Assembly (NCBI GenBank): GCA_964017185.1
Contig: OZ024870.1
Location: forward strand, 29,039,621-29,103,620
Source: Rugalucina vietnamica
Lineage: Eukaryota; Mollusca; Bivalvia; Lucinida; Lucinidae
Direction: 5' to 3'
DNA length: 64,000 nucleotides
In this document: positions 35,765 to 46,625 of the stretch, one piece after another
How the letters are laid out: each line of letters opens with the position of its first letter
Numbering within the stretch: the stretch's first letter is position 1
Notes under the pieces: model-generated
The model's database searches: none
What the model saw: only the letters and a program-made list of their open reading frames with translations
What the model was told of the DNA's origin: nothing
Made by a program: the position numbers and the translations under genes

Positions 35765-35982
35765 GATATGAGCCAACACTGGGAAGAGGTTACAAAGACA
35801 ACCATTTTTCTCAAAGACATGAGCAAGCTCCCACTCAAGGTGACACAGTAAAACTGACAGTGTATGCTGAAGGTGCAGAAAATGTTGACAGGGCCATAAA
35901 ACAGTTAAAGAAGTCTATGAGTGATGAATGGATTGTGGACAATATCAGTGACTCGTTGATTTTGACCATGCCTAATCATAAG
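35765..35982 (+). CDS. gene C exon 1 (first visible): linker plus KH-like segment
   Basis: 218 bp, phase 1 in, phase 0 out. Linker YEPTLGRGYKDNHFSQRHEQ, then VKLTVYAEGAENVDRAIKQL and DEWIVDNISDSLILTMPNHK. Domain half alignable to gene B exon 1, linker not. The donor GTAAGG is followed 15 bp later by a MITE (35998). Confidence 0.85.
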
Positions 35983-38900
35983 GTAAGGAAATAAAATGAG
36001 CCTGTGCATGAGAAAACCAACAATTTGGGTTCAGACCAGGTCTGACACAAACCGGCCTGTACAGTCACAGAAGATGGTTAGAGGCTGGAAATTTTGTATT
36101 TAAGTAGGAGAGGGATTGTACTATCCGTGTAGCGAAAACAAAGGTGCTGATCAGCTTCGAGGTTAGTAACCGCGAAGCTGATCTGCGGCTTTGTTTTCGC
36201 CTATGTAAATTGTTGTTTTTCTCATGCACAGGCTCAAATGGTTTCACAATATATGAACTAGAGAAAAGAAGACCAGTTATCTTGCATGACTGATAATACC
36301 ACATGTACTTGTCATATAATGACAAATTGACGTAGGTACAAAAGATGGAATATAAGAATTTTTGCAGTTGAATACTGAAATAGTTTTTTTCCTTGTGAAG
36401 AAAATGTAGACCAGGCCACACTGCAAAGTAAATTGAAAAGCCGAATTTAATCAAAGTAATGTAATACATGTAAGTTTTCCCTATTAAGGCTCAAGATAAC
36501 ATTCTGTGTAAAGTGGCCGCATTGTTTATTGTCACATCCCCATGACCACCATTGCCCTGTTTTAACTGTTAAGTTAACGGAACACGGAACTAATATGACC
36601 TTTGCCACGACATGTTTACTAAATGGCATTATAATAAACATATTGCTGTATTTCGCCAGTGTGTAGATTTTATAATGTATAAAAATGACTTCAAAAAACT
36701 ATTCTTATCTTTTAGCTTGATGCGATCAAGAAAGAAGCAAGAAACCACAGCGTCCAGGTTGACTTTGACCATGACCTTGGTGGAATCAAACTTCAAGGTC
36801 TTGTCCGAAACATCATGCCTGTGAAAGACAAAATCAACTCGGTCTTACGAGCCCATGAACACTCAAAACATGAATACCAACAAGCCAAGTTACTTGCGAA
36901 TATCGTAAGATGGTCTTATCTGAAGGACAACAAGCAGTTCCCATTCCCAAGTACCTGGAATAAGAAGGTCGAAGAGGCGTTCAGAAATAAGGAGGCCAAG
37001 GTGAAGGTCAAGGATAGGTCAGGTGGAGAATATGAGATCGATTTTGGGACAATGACTGAATACGATGTGAAAAACACCAAAGACAAATTTCCAGTATTAA
37101 GAAGAGACATTGTTGCAGGTAATTTAATGTGTATTTTTTAGTCAGTTTTACATCCCTTTCAAGATTATTTTAGCTCAGTTTAGTAGGGCCAATCAGTAAG
37201 TGGGTGAAAACTGGAGAACCTAGAGAAAAAACAACTGGCACAACTGGAAGCAGAACTTGGCTTGTCTGGCCTCGTGTATTGACAACTCACATTGAAGTTG
37301 CTATTAGCTATGCTATTGCATCACAACATACTTATCATCTGATTCTTGGATTTTATAAAAAAAAATTCATCGGTCGGGTGCCAAAACCTCATTATCTTAA
37401 TTTTTCTTACTTTTCAGGAGAGCAATTTTTAGATATTATCAAAATGATGTATCTCAAAAAATGAGATAAATTGTCAAGGCAGAACTTTCAAAATTGACTT
37501 ACGATTTTTTGAAATTGTATTTTATACATGAAAAACGTATTCCGTAATAATGTTTATCACATGAAAACATATGAAATACCATTCTTTGTCATTCTATCAC
37601 TTATCCCAAGAGTTTGAGTTACCGCTTTTCTCAAAATTATTAAGTTTATTGATACGTCATTTTGGTATGAATGAAATGTTTTCAAAAATTTTGAGATACA
37701 AGGTTTCAGTACATGGTGATAACTTGGTAACCGATTGTCGTAGAGATATGCCGTTTTGACAGATTGTGCACTGTATGCAAGCATTCCGGCGGTGTAAAAA
37801 TGCATTCCCGCCAAAAGCTGAATTTTGAGGTTTTGGCACGTGACCGATGTTTTGCATTTAATCCTTAGATGAAGCTTCAACCCATTTCAGGGACAGCTGA
37901 AGTGAATTTGGATTTTATTTCATTTTTCAATGAAAATCCTTGAAATAATCTCAGATGGGAAGCTGGAAACATCTGGAGCTATCCTTTTTGCCTATGTCCT
38001 ACAAAGAGGACATCCGGCTTTCTTTGGTTTTGGTATTTCATGGTATCTTATTAATTTGATGCACTTGAATACTTTTAAAAATCCAAACAAAGATGTTTGA
38101 CCAAATAAACATGCCACTAAAAAATTAATGTGGAAGAAGCACTCTGATCTTAATCTAGATTGCATGACCAAGTTGAACTCTGAATTCATTATGTCTCCCC
38201 CCAACAGGGTCGGGAGACATATTGTTTTTCCCTGTGCGTCTGTCCGTCACAAATCGTGTCCGCTCTATAACTTGAAAACCGTTAAAGATTTTTCAATGAA
38301 ACTTGGCACACTTGTAAACCACGACGAGACGATGTGTCATGCACAAGAACCATAACTTTAGCTTGAGTATTTTTGGAGTTATTTCCCTTTGATTATTTTC
38401 GATACAATTTCGTGTCCGCTGTATAACTTGAAAACTGTTAAAGATTTTTCAATGAAACTTGGTACACTTGTAGACCACGATGAGACGATGTGTCATGCAC
38501 AAGAACCATAACTCTGGCGTGAGTATTTTTGGAGTTATTTCCCTTTGATTATTTTCGATACAATTTCGTGTCCGCTGTATAACTTGAAAACCGTTTAAGA
38601 TTTTTTCAATAAAACTTGGTACACTTATTTAGCATGATCAGACGATGTGTCATGCACAAGAACCATAACTCTGGCTTTGAGTATTTTATTGAGTTATTTC
38701 CCTTTAATTATTTTCCATACAATTTCGTGTCCACTTTATAACTCGAAAATCATAAGAGTTATTTCAATGAAACTTGGTACACTTATAAAGCACAATGAGA
38801 TTACGTGTCGTGCTAAAGAACCATAACTCTTGCTTGCATATCTTTGGAGTAATTTCCCTTTGATTATTTTCCATACAATTTCGTGTCCACCCTATAACTT

Positions 38901-41900
38901 GAAAACCGTAAGAGAAATTTCAGTGAAACTTGGTACACTTATAAAGCATGATGAGACGATGTGTCATGCACAAGAATTATAACTCTTGCTTTCATATCTT
39001 TGGAGTTATTTCCCTTTGATTATTTTTCCATACAATTTCATGTCCACTCTATAACTTGAAAACCATAAGAAATATTTCAGTGAAACTTGGTACACTTATA
39101 AAGCACGATGAGATGATGTGTCATGCTAAAGAACCATAACTCTTGCTTGCATATCTTTGGAGTTATTTCCCTTTGATTATTTTTCATTCAATTTCTTGTC
39201 TGCTCTATAACTCAAAAACCATTAGAGATTTTTCAATGAAACATGGTACACTAATATAAAGCATGATGCACAAGAATCATTACTCTTGCTTTCATATCTT
39301 TGGAGTTATTTCCCTTTGATTATTTTCCAAACACTTTCGTGCCCCCTCTATAACTTGAAAACCATAAGAGATATTTCAATGAAACTTGGTACACTTATAA
39401 AACAGAATGACAGGATATGTGATGCACAAGAACTATAACTCTTGCTTGCATATTTTGGACATGCACGTAGAAAGGGGGGAGACATCAGTTTTCACATAGA
39501 AAACAAATTCTAGTTTTACCATATTTTATTTCTAGAATCATCTAATTTTTTGTCCCAAGAACTTCCAAAACATTGGGCAAAGATGAAGCCAGATGAAAAT
39601 TTGATGCTAGTAGACTTAAAACAAACTGACAGTGAATACCAATCTGTTCTGGGAGATTTTATGAAGACCCTCGGTAGAACTCCACAAATTATAAAGGTAA
39701 TTCAGTCTTCTTTTACTCTCTGAAATAGAAGGAAAAATAAACTGATTTCTAACTAACCTCGTCTGTATAGCCAATGGTCAAAAAACGTTAATTTTGAATA
39801 AGCTTGACATTAAATTGCTCCCTCTGATGTCAAATAAATGTGATGTCAGCTATCCCATCAGGTGCTATAATCTTGATGTTAGACGATGTAACGCCGTTTA
39901 GTGAATAACAAACATAAATGTGTGTAAATATCCACATTACTGTTAAAACATTTGGCGGGATATCTACAATGCAATGGTGGAGAGCTGAACATCGATGGTT
40001 TCAGTGACTTTTATTTCATTTATTGTGTGTTAAAATCAAAATAGATCAGCTCAAGTGCTTGAATTGTTGATTAATAATTCACGGTTTGTCCGTCAGTTGT
40101 AAGAATAAAAAACAGAGGACCAATGGTCCTGTAAATGCTCACCTGAGATCTGCTGCATATACCAATAAACATGTTTGAATATTACGGTATTTAACCCCAG
40201 TGCAGTGGCAGATTTCCCTTCAAACGATACTTTAACAGTTTTTCCCCATTCAAATGCATGGGCAACCATGTTGACCTTGCCATAAACTGGGTCAAGGTCA
40301 TCACAGGGTCACGATTTATACATAAATTGTAGTACTTTAGCCAGCGATGCTTCATTCCAAGTTTCATTGAAATCAGTCTATTGGTTTCAGAGAAGAAGAT
40401 TTTTGAAGGGTTTTTGCCATATATGGGCATGGCGACCATCTTGGTAATGTGACCTACATTATTAATATACACATTGGTTCCTCCATCCTATAGATGCTTC
40501 ACATAAAATTTGGCTTTAATTGGCCAAGCGGTTTCAGAGGAGAGGATGTTTGAATATTATGGTAATATACAATGTTTACCCGGGGTGGGGGCATATGCCC
40601 CCTTGGGTCCACTTTGTTTTCAGAATCATTAATATTCAGTCCTACTACCCATTTCCTGCAAGATTTTCACCTCAAATGATTTTTTAAAAGTTTTCCCCAT
40701 TCAAATGCATTGACGACCTATGTTGACCTTGTTGTAAAATAGGTCAAGGTCACAACAGGGTCATGATTTATATACACATTGTAGTACTTGAGTCATCAAT
40801 ACTTCATGCCAAGTTTCATTGAAATCTGTCTACCGGTTCCGAAGAAGAAGATTTTTGAAGGGGTTTTACCAAATATGGGCATGGCGGCCATCTTGGTCAT
40901 GTAACCTAGATTATTTATATACACATTGAATCCCCCATTGTATAGATGCTTCACATAAAACTTGGCTTTGATTGGCCAAGTGGTTTCAGAGGAGAAGATG
41001 TTTGAATACTAGGTAATATATGTGTATAATGCCCCGGGGTGGGGACAGATGAGCCCCTGGGGTTCAATTTTTTTCAGAATCATTAATATTCAGTCCCCCT
41101 GCCCATTTCCTACAAGACTTTCACTTTAAATGATATTGTAAAAGTTTTCCCCATTCAAATACATTGGCAACCTATGTTGACCTTGCCGTAAAATAGGTCA
41201 AGGTCATCACAGGGTCATGATTTATATACACATTGTAGTGCTTGAGCCATCAATGCTTCATGCCAAGTTTTGTTGAAGTCGGTTCACCGGTTCTGGAGAA
41301 GAAGATTTTTGAAGGGTTTTTACCATATATGGACATGGCGACCATCTTGGTCATGTGACCTGGATTTCTTATATACACATTCTGTGATTTTTTTCGCTAT
41401 AAAACCGACTCCGGTTTTAGGAGTCATTCCCAATGGCAAAAAGTATCTTTTTTCCCAAATGCATGGTTCAAATTTGAGAAAAATTCCCTCTCAGGCTCAT
41501 ATCTGCAACCAAAATTTATATATGTACTGTCAAAAGCTTCAATTAGTCGATCAATCCGATACTTATGAAAATGAATAATGCTAACTTTCATGCATCCCAG
41601 CCATATTTGTTTACTTTTAGAAAACAAATCACAATAACACATATGATGATATGTTTATCATTTTTACTGGCTTTTATATAAATGTCGCTGATTTTCCCAA
41701 TTGACGGTAAAATTTGGCTATTTTTCCCAATTGAACCGGTACTGGTACCGTTCCCAAAATGGTGAAAAAAATCACTGCACATTGGTTCCCCCTTCCTATA
41801 GAGGCTTCATATAAAATTTGGCTTTGATTAGCCAAGCGGTTTCAGAGAAGAAGATCTTTGAAAATGGTGGATGACGCCGATGGACGATGAACGGACGCCG

Positions 41901-44075
41901 GATCATGGCCATCCTATAAGCTCACCTTGTTAGCCTAACGGCTCAGGTGAGCTAATCACTCGTGCTATATGCACTTGTGATTTGATCTTCTTTACAACTG
42001 ACCTCCAAACAGTGAATTATTACTCAACAATACACTGCTAGAGCTGAGACCTCTACAATAATTTTAACATCACACATGAAAAGCAAGATGACCAGCTCTT
42101 TCCCAGCTGGGATGCCATCCTCTTAGCATCAACCAAAAACAAAGATGAAAAGCAAAACAGAGACACAGAAGAACAAACAGGCAAAATAAAGATAAATCAC
42201 AGCAGAACCACTTTGGATCATTCTCTTGGCTAGGACTCTAGGAAAGCATCACAAAAACTTGCCCACGCAATATACAAATATTATTTTCAGCTGTAAAATT
42301 TGAAAAATTCATCGAAAGAATTTTGATATTTTTAATATTTTGGCTCAAAACATTGTTTGTGGGTACACATTAGAACTGTTTCGGTGAGGCGGTTCTAATG
42401 AGTACCCACACTTTGTTTTGGATCAAAAATAAGTAAAATAGGAATACCCCTGTAAAACCCAGTTTTACAATATAAAAGTGGGGGTATTCATTGCATGAAC
42501 ATGTTTTCCCAATGTATAACCACTAAAAGTTTGTCTTCTATCTTAGATTGAGAGACTACAGAATCAGGCCCTGTACACACAGTATGCTGCCAAACGTAAA
42601 CAAATGAACCAACAGAACTCACACAGGAAAGACAATGAGAGGATGTTATGGCATGGCACAGCTGCTGGACCAGTTACTAGTATCAATAACCATGGTTTTA
42701 ACAGAAGCTACTGTAGAGGTATGAGTTTACTTTTTCGGACAGCTTGAAAGATTAGATATTTTGTTATTTCCTAAAGATTTAGACACATTGAAAAGATGCA
42801 AAATATTCAGGCACCTTAAAAAAATCCTAAAAATTTTGGCTGTTCACAATTCTTTTATTTTTTGAAATCTGAAAAATGTGCAAGCATTTCTTTATGTTCA
42901 TTTTTTGTTAACACATGTAAATATTCCAGTTAACTTTGAAATCATTGAATATAAGGATTTTTAAACATAAAATTCATCTTAAAATTCGTTCACATTAGCG
43001 CACATGCTCCAATAAGGGCAACATCCTATTTCCAATAAATATGGGCATTAGTGCACACTGCTGGACTAGCATATTGATATTTTACCACAATTTTACACAT
43101 TTATACCATGTTATCTACATTGAAATTTAACCATTAATCAGTCTAAACCTCAATCACAATTTTGCAACGATTGGCACTCTTAAATAATGACATTATAAAT
43201 TGTATTTTTCATGTCTTTTTCAGCAAGTTCGTACATAGTGAATGCTAATTAGAATAACTTTCAGTTATTTTGAAAAATTAAGTGCCCTCTGTGCGCTAAC
43301 TAGAACAAATACAGGATATGAGATATATGGACATTTTAAAACTCTTAAAACATTAATGAGACCTCATTGTGAAGAGAGAGGGACAAAATTTTGATCAGAC
43401 TGCTTAGACTGTTCAATACCACTTACATCCAGTGACTTTATCAAGAATTATTGTTAACGTATCAATTTATTGATGTTATGTGTATCTCTTGGGAATTGCA
43501 AAATGTAGCACAAACTTTTCACTCATTCACTGAACTTGATTTTTATACACATTATTTAGGGAGCGCGGTGGCGTAGTGGTGAAGCGTCAGACTCCAAATC
43601 GAGAGGTCCTGGGTTTGATTCCCACAGGCGACACAGTGTTGTCTCCTTGAACAAGACACTTTAACTCCCTACAGTACTGGTTAAATCCAGGAAGGGTTGG
43701 CTCCATCCCGACATGACTGAAAATTGTTGACTGGGACGTTAAGGATCAATACAAACACACAAAATATACATATCATTTGTATTTTTTTCTTCTTTATAAA
43801 CAGGTTGTGCCTACGGAGACGGTGTATATTTTGCAGTTAATGCCTCCTATTCGGATGGTGGATACTCGTCTCCAGATGCAAATGGCCATAAACGAATGTA
43901 CAGATGTCTTGTCCTGACTGGGGATTCTACTAATGGGGTGGCTGGAATGAGAATGCCACCCCAGAAACCTGGACAACCAAGCCATATTTTGTATGATTCA
44001 CTAAGTGGTCCCAGTATGTTTATTATTTTCAATGACTGCCAGGCCTACCCAGAGCATCTTATAACCTACACTTGA
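35765..44075 (+). CDS. gene C: PARP14-like ADP-ribosyltransferase (KH-like, WWE, ART)
   Basis: Five exons: 35765-35982, 36716-37118, 39536-39696, 42547-42718 and 43804-44075, with GT/AG borders and the same phases as gene B, giving about 409 codons. Order: short linker, KH-like, KH-like plus WWE, and the ART domain in three exons. LWHGT and GVYFA are intact, and the last strand YPEHLITYT places Leu at the third triad position (H-Y-L as in vertebrate PARP14/15), so a mono-ADP-ribosyltransferase is expected. More diverged from A and B than they are from each other, including a shorter insert in exon 4 and a different active-site loop in exon 5. No macro-domain exon is visible upstream; the start codon is not assigned. 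Confidence 0.85.
35998..36235. mobile_element. GAGCC hairpin MITE 15 bp after a splice donor
   Basis: GAGCCTGTGCATGAGAAAACC at the left pairs with the right end finishing ATGCACAGGCTC; AAAT at 35994-35997 and 36236-36239. Central hairpin CAGCTTCGAGGTTAGTAACC / GCGAAGCTGATCTGCGGC. Confidence 0.8.
36716..37118 (+). CDS. gene C exon 2: KH-like segment and WWE domain
   Basis: 403 bp, phase 0 in, phase 1 out. VQVDFDHDLGGIKLQGLV then the WWE domain KLLANIVRWSYLKDNKQFPF, KKVEEAFRNKEAKVKVKDRS and GGEYEIDFGTM, closing KFPVLRRDIVAG. Same exon length as gene B. Conserved aromatic and basic residues are kept. Confidence 0.9.
37368..37849. mobile_element. MITE with CATCGGTC...GTGCCAAAACCTCA ends
   Basis: Left CATCGGTCGGGTGCCAAAAC and right (other strand) CATCGGTCACGTGCCAAAAC are about 30-bp inverted repeats, 482 bp apart, in gene C intron 2. 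Small open frames inside are not meaningful. Superfamily not recognised. Confidence 0.7.
37890..38030 (+). repeat. partial copy of GCCCCAGAT hairpin repeat
   Basis: Shares the order ATTTCATTTTTCAATG, CAGATGGGAAGC, CATCTGGAGCTATCC, TGCCTATGTCC and GGACATCCGGCTT with the better copies at 57060-57295 and 59590-59830. Left part missing. Confidence 0.55.
38191..39514 (+). mobile_element. Helentron-like element B2, ending 21 bp before gene C exon 3
   Basis: Starts ATGTCTCCCCCCAACAGGGT and ends GGGGGGAGACAT plus the hairpin TTTTCACATAGAAAA and ATTCTAGT. About eight 156-bp units, near-identical in order and detail to B1 (22792-24313), with a shorter GTCC/GTCT microsatellite. It lies in a different intron from B1, so it is a separate insertion, not part of the gene duplication. 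Its end adjoins the acceptor of exon 39536. Confidence 0.75.
39536..39696 (+). CDS. gene C exon 3: linker and first helix of the ART domain
   Basis: 161 bp, phase 1 in, phase 0 out (acceptor TTTCTAG, donor GTAATT). Encodes ESSNFLSQELPKHWAKM, NLMLVDLKQTDSEYQSV and TLGRTPQIIK, aligned with gene B exon 3. It has no ATG-initiated long frame, so simple frame scans miss it. Confidence 0.9.
40110..41954 (-). mobile_element. Helentron-like element A4 (minus strand) in gene C intron 3
   Basis: On the plus strand it starts CAGAGGACCAATGGTCCTG (3' hairpin) and ends GGCTCAGGTGAGCTA (5' end). Three internal units carry AGGTCAAGGTCA near 40741 and 41198. A short MITE (41382-41777) is nested near the 5' end. 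Opposite to gene C. Confidence 0.75.
41382..41777. mobile_element. MITE nested in element A4, CACATT target duplication
   Basis: CTGTGATTTTTTTCGC at the left, GGTGAAAAAAATCACTG at the right; CACATT repeated at 41376-41381 and 41778-41783. Other A elements read TATACACATTGGTTCCC without the break, so the insertion point is exact. hAT-like by its ends; tentative. Confidence 0.75.
42249..42514. mobile_element. GTGGGTAC hairpin MITE in gene C intron 3
   Basis: Ends ACAAAAACTTGCCCACGC and TTGCATGAACATGTTTTCCC. The centre GAACTGTTTCGGTGAGGCGG is a slightly decayed version of the family hairpin. Ends about 30 bp before the acceptor of exon 42547. Confidence 0.7.
42547..42718 (+). CDS. gene C exon 4: ART domain, LWHGT histidine motif
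   Basis: 172 bp, phase 0 in, phase 1 out. IERLQNQALYTQYAAKRKQM, then RMLWHGTAAGPVTSINNHGF and NRSYCR. Two codons shorter than A and B in the NSHRKDN stretch before the catalytic His. Intact. Confidence 0.9.
43558..43765 (+). mobile_element. tRNA-derived SINE with an MD (Meta) core
   Basis: tRNA-like head with A box TGGCGTAGTGG (43569-43579) and B box GGTTTGATTCC (43612-43622), then the core TTGTCTCCTTGAACAAGACA ... CTTTAACTCCCTACAGT, which resembles the central domain of metazoan MD-SINEs, and the tail GGGACGTTAAGGATCAATAC. It is 40 bp upstream of the gene C terminal exon. The head lacks a full cloverleaf, so it is not a tRNA gene. Confidence 0.75.
43804..44075 (+). CDS. gene C terminal exon: ART domain, GVYFA tyrosine and C-terminal strand
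   Basis: 272 bp, phase 1 in. CAYGDGVYFAVNASYSDGGY, HKRMYRCLVLTGDS, SHILYDSLSGPSMFIIF and the final YPEHLITYT, TGA at 44073-44075. The loop MRMPPQKPGQPS differs from genes A and B. Third triad residue Leu. Confidence 0.9.
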
Positions 44076-44193
44076 GCTTTGTGGAGATGAAAATTGTTTT
44101 TGTGGTTCAGACCCGAGGTCAGAGTGACACCACTTGCCCTGTCACAGATCTATGCCACTTAAATGTTTGTGTGTGCATCAAGTGTGAACATTT

Positions 44194-46517
44194 AAAGCTG
44201 TGTCATAACAAAACCAACGTTTTACATATGCGAAAACAAAGGGTGCAGATCAGCTTCGCAGTAATTGCGAAGCTGACCAGCCCATTTTTAGCTCACCTGA
44301 GACGAAGGCTCACAAGTGAGCTTATAGTATACCCATGCTCCGGCGTCCGTCGTCGTCCATTGTTCACAATTTCAAAGATCTTCTCTTCTGAAACCGCTTG
44401 GCCAATCAAAGCCAAACTTCATGTGGAGCATCCTTAGGAAGAGGAAATGAAAGTTTATATAAATGGTCAAGGTCACATGACCAAGATGGCCGCCATGGCT
44501 ATAAATAGCAAACATTTTTAAAAATCTTCTTCAGAACCAGAAGGCCTATGATTTTGAAGGGGGAACGAAAGTTTATATAAATGGTCCAGGTCACATGACC
44601 AAGATGGCCGCCATGGCTATAAATAGCAAAAACCGTTAAAAATCTTCTTCTCCAGAACCAGTGGGCCGATTTCCACGAAACTTGGTAGGTAGCATCGGGG
44701 ACGTGGGTCCATCATAGTTTATATAAATCATGACCCTAGGATGACCTTGACCTATTTTACAACAAGGTCAACTTAGGTCGCCAATGCATTTGAATGGGAA
44801 AAAATGGTAAATTGCTATTTAATGGGTAAAACTTACTAGGAATAGGCAAATGGACAGAAGATTAATGTTAATGGAAAATTTTAGACCCTGGGGGGTTGTC
44901 TGCCCCTGCCCCGGGGCTATATACATGTATATGACCAAAATATTCAAACATCTTCTTCTCTGAAACCGCTTGGCCAATCAAAGCCAAACTTCATGTGGAG
45001 CATCCTTGGGAAGGGGGAATGAAAGTTTATATAAATGGTCAAGGTCACATGACCAAGATGGCCACCATGGCTATAAATAGCAAAAACATTTAAAAATCTT
45101 CTTCTTCAGAACCAGAAGGCCTATGATTTTGAAACTTGGTGTGAAGCATCTGGGAATAGAGCTCTACAAAGTTTATATAAATCATGACCCTGGGATGACC
45201 TTGACCTATTTTACGGCAAGGTCAACTTAGGTCTCCCATGCATTGGAATGGGAAAAAATAGGAAAATGTAATTAAATGGCAGAAAACTTGCTAGAGATGA
45301 GCAAATGGACAGAAGATTTATGTTTAAGAAAATATTTTGGGCCCAGGGGGTTGTCTGCCCCTGCCCCAGGGCTATATACATGTATATGACCATAATATTG
45401 AAACATCTTCTCTGAAACCGCTAGGCCAATCAAAGCCAAACTTTTTGTGGAGCATCCTTAGGAAGAGGGAATGAAAGTTTGTATAAATGGTCAAGGTCAC
45501 ATGACCAAGATGGCTGTCATGGCTATAAATAGCAAAAACGTTTAAAAATCTTCTTCTTAAGAACCAGAAGGCCTATGATTTTGAAACTTCATATGAAGCA
45601 TCTGGGAATGGAGCTCTACAAAGTTTATATAAATCATGACCCAGGGATGACCGTGACCTATTTTACGGCAAGGTCAACTAAAGTCGCCCATGCATTTGAA
45701 TGGGAAAAAATAGGAAAATGTCATGTAATGGAGAAAACTTGCTATGAATGAGCAAATGGACAGCAGATTTATGCTTATGAAAATATTTTAGGCCCAGGGA
45801 TTGTCTGCCCCTGCCCCGGAGCTATATACATGTAGATGACCATAATATTCAAACAGCTTTTTCTCAGAAACTGCTTAGCCAATCAAAGCCAAACTTTATG
45901 TGGAGCATCCTTAGGAAGAGGAAATGAAAGTTTATATAAATGGTCATGGTCACATGACCAAGATGGCCGCCATGGCTATAAATAGCAAGCATTTTTAAAA
46001 ATCTTCTTCAGAACCAGAAGGCCTATGATTTTGAAACTTGGCATGAGGCATTAAGAACAGAGGTCTACAAAATTTGTATAAATCATGACACTGAGATGAC
46101 CTTGGCCTATTTCACGGCAAGGTCAACCTAGATCGCCCATGCATTTGAATGGAGAAAATTGTTAAAATGTCATTTGAAAGACAAAACTTGCAGGTAATTG
46201 GCAAATGGACTGATTTTTTTTTATTTGAAAAAGACATTGACTCCAGGAGTTATTCTGACCCTGCCCTAGGGTTATACACATGCATTGTACCATTCTAGTC
46301 TAACAAGTTTATTGGTACATGTATATATCTCAGGTCTCAGGTGAGCGTTTACAGGACCATTGGTCCTGTGGTTTTTTTTTTGCAACATGGATAGTACAAT
46401 TCTTGTACTGTCTAAATCCAAAAGTTCCAGCCTCCAGCCATCTTTAGTGCTTGTACAGCTCGGTTTGTATCGGACCTGTTTGGAAACCACATTGTTGGTT
46501 TTCTCATGACATGGCTC
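44194..46517. mobile_element. GAGCC hairpin MITE split by Helentron-like element A5
   Basis: Left part AAAGCTGTGTCATAACAAAA through CAGCTTCGCAGTAATTGCG (to 44286) continues at 46373 with GCAACATGGATAGTACAATT and ends ACATGGCTC. ATTT flanks both ends (44190-44193, 46518-46521). The later element A5 therefore landed inside it. Confidence 0.75.
44287..46372 (+). mobile_element. Helentron-like element A5, about 210 bp after the gene C stop
   Basis: 5' end TTTAGCTCACCTGAGACG, short GTCC stretch, four diverged units of about 455 bp (TGACCTTGACCT near 44741 and 45197; variants near 45649 and 46099), then CAGGTGAGCG and the hairpin AGGACCATTGGTCCT. Sense strand of gene C. Nested in an older hairpin MITE. 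Confidence 0.8.
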
Positions 46518-46625
46518 ATTTAAGACTTATTTTAAGTAATACTCAGATTTTTCTACATGAAAATTGTTTTACCCTTTGCTATCATAACTGCAAAATGTTT
46601 TTTTTCCCAAAGCATTGATGCAAGT

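Noticed and set aside
37571-37880. Frames on both strands in gene C intron 2
   Set aside because: Within a 482-bp MITE; no domain.
41995-42245. AAAGATGAAAAGCAAAACAG-rich stretch as a coding exon
   Set aside because: No open frame with splice signals; compositional bias only.
43560-43632. tRNA gene
   Set aside because: A and B boxes are present but no cloverleaf can be formed and a SINE core follows directly.
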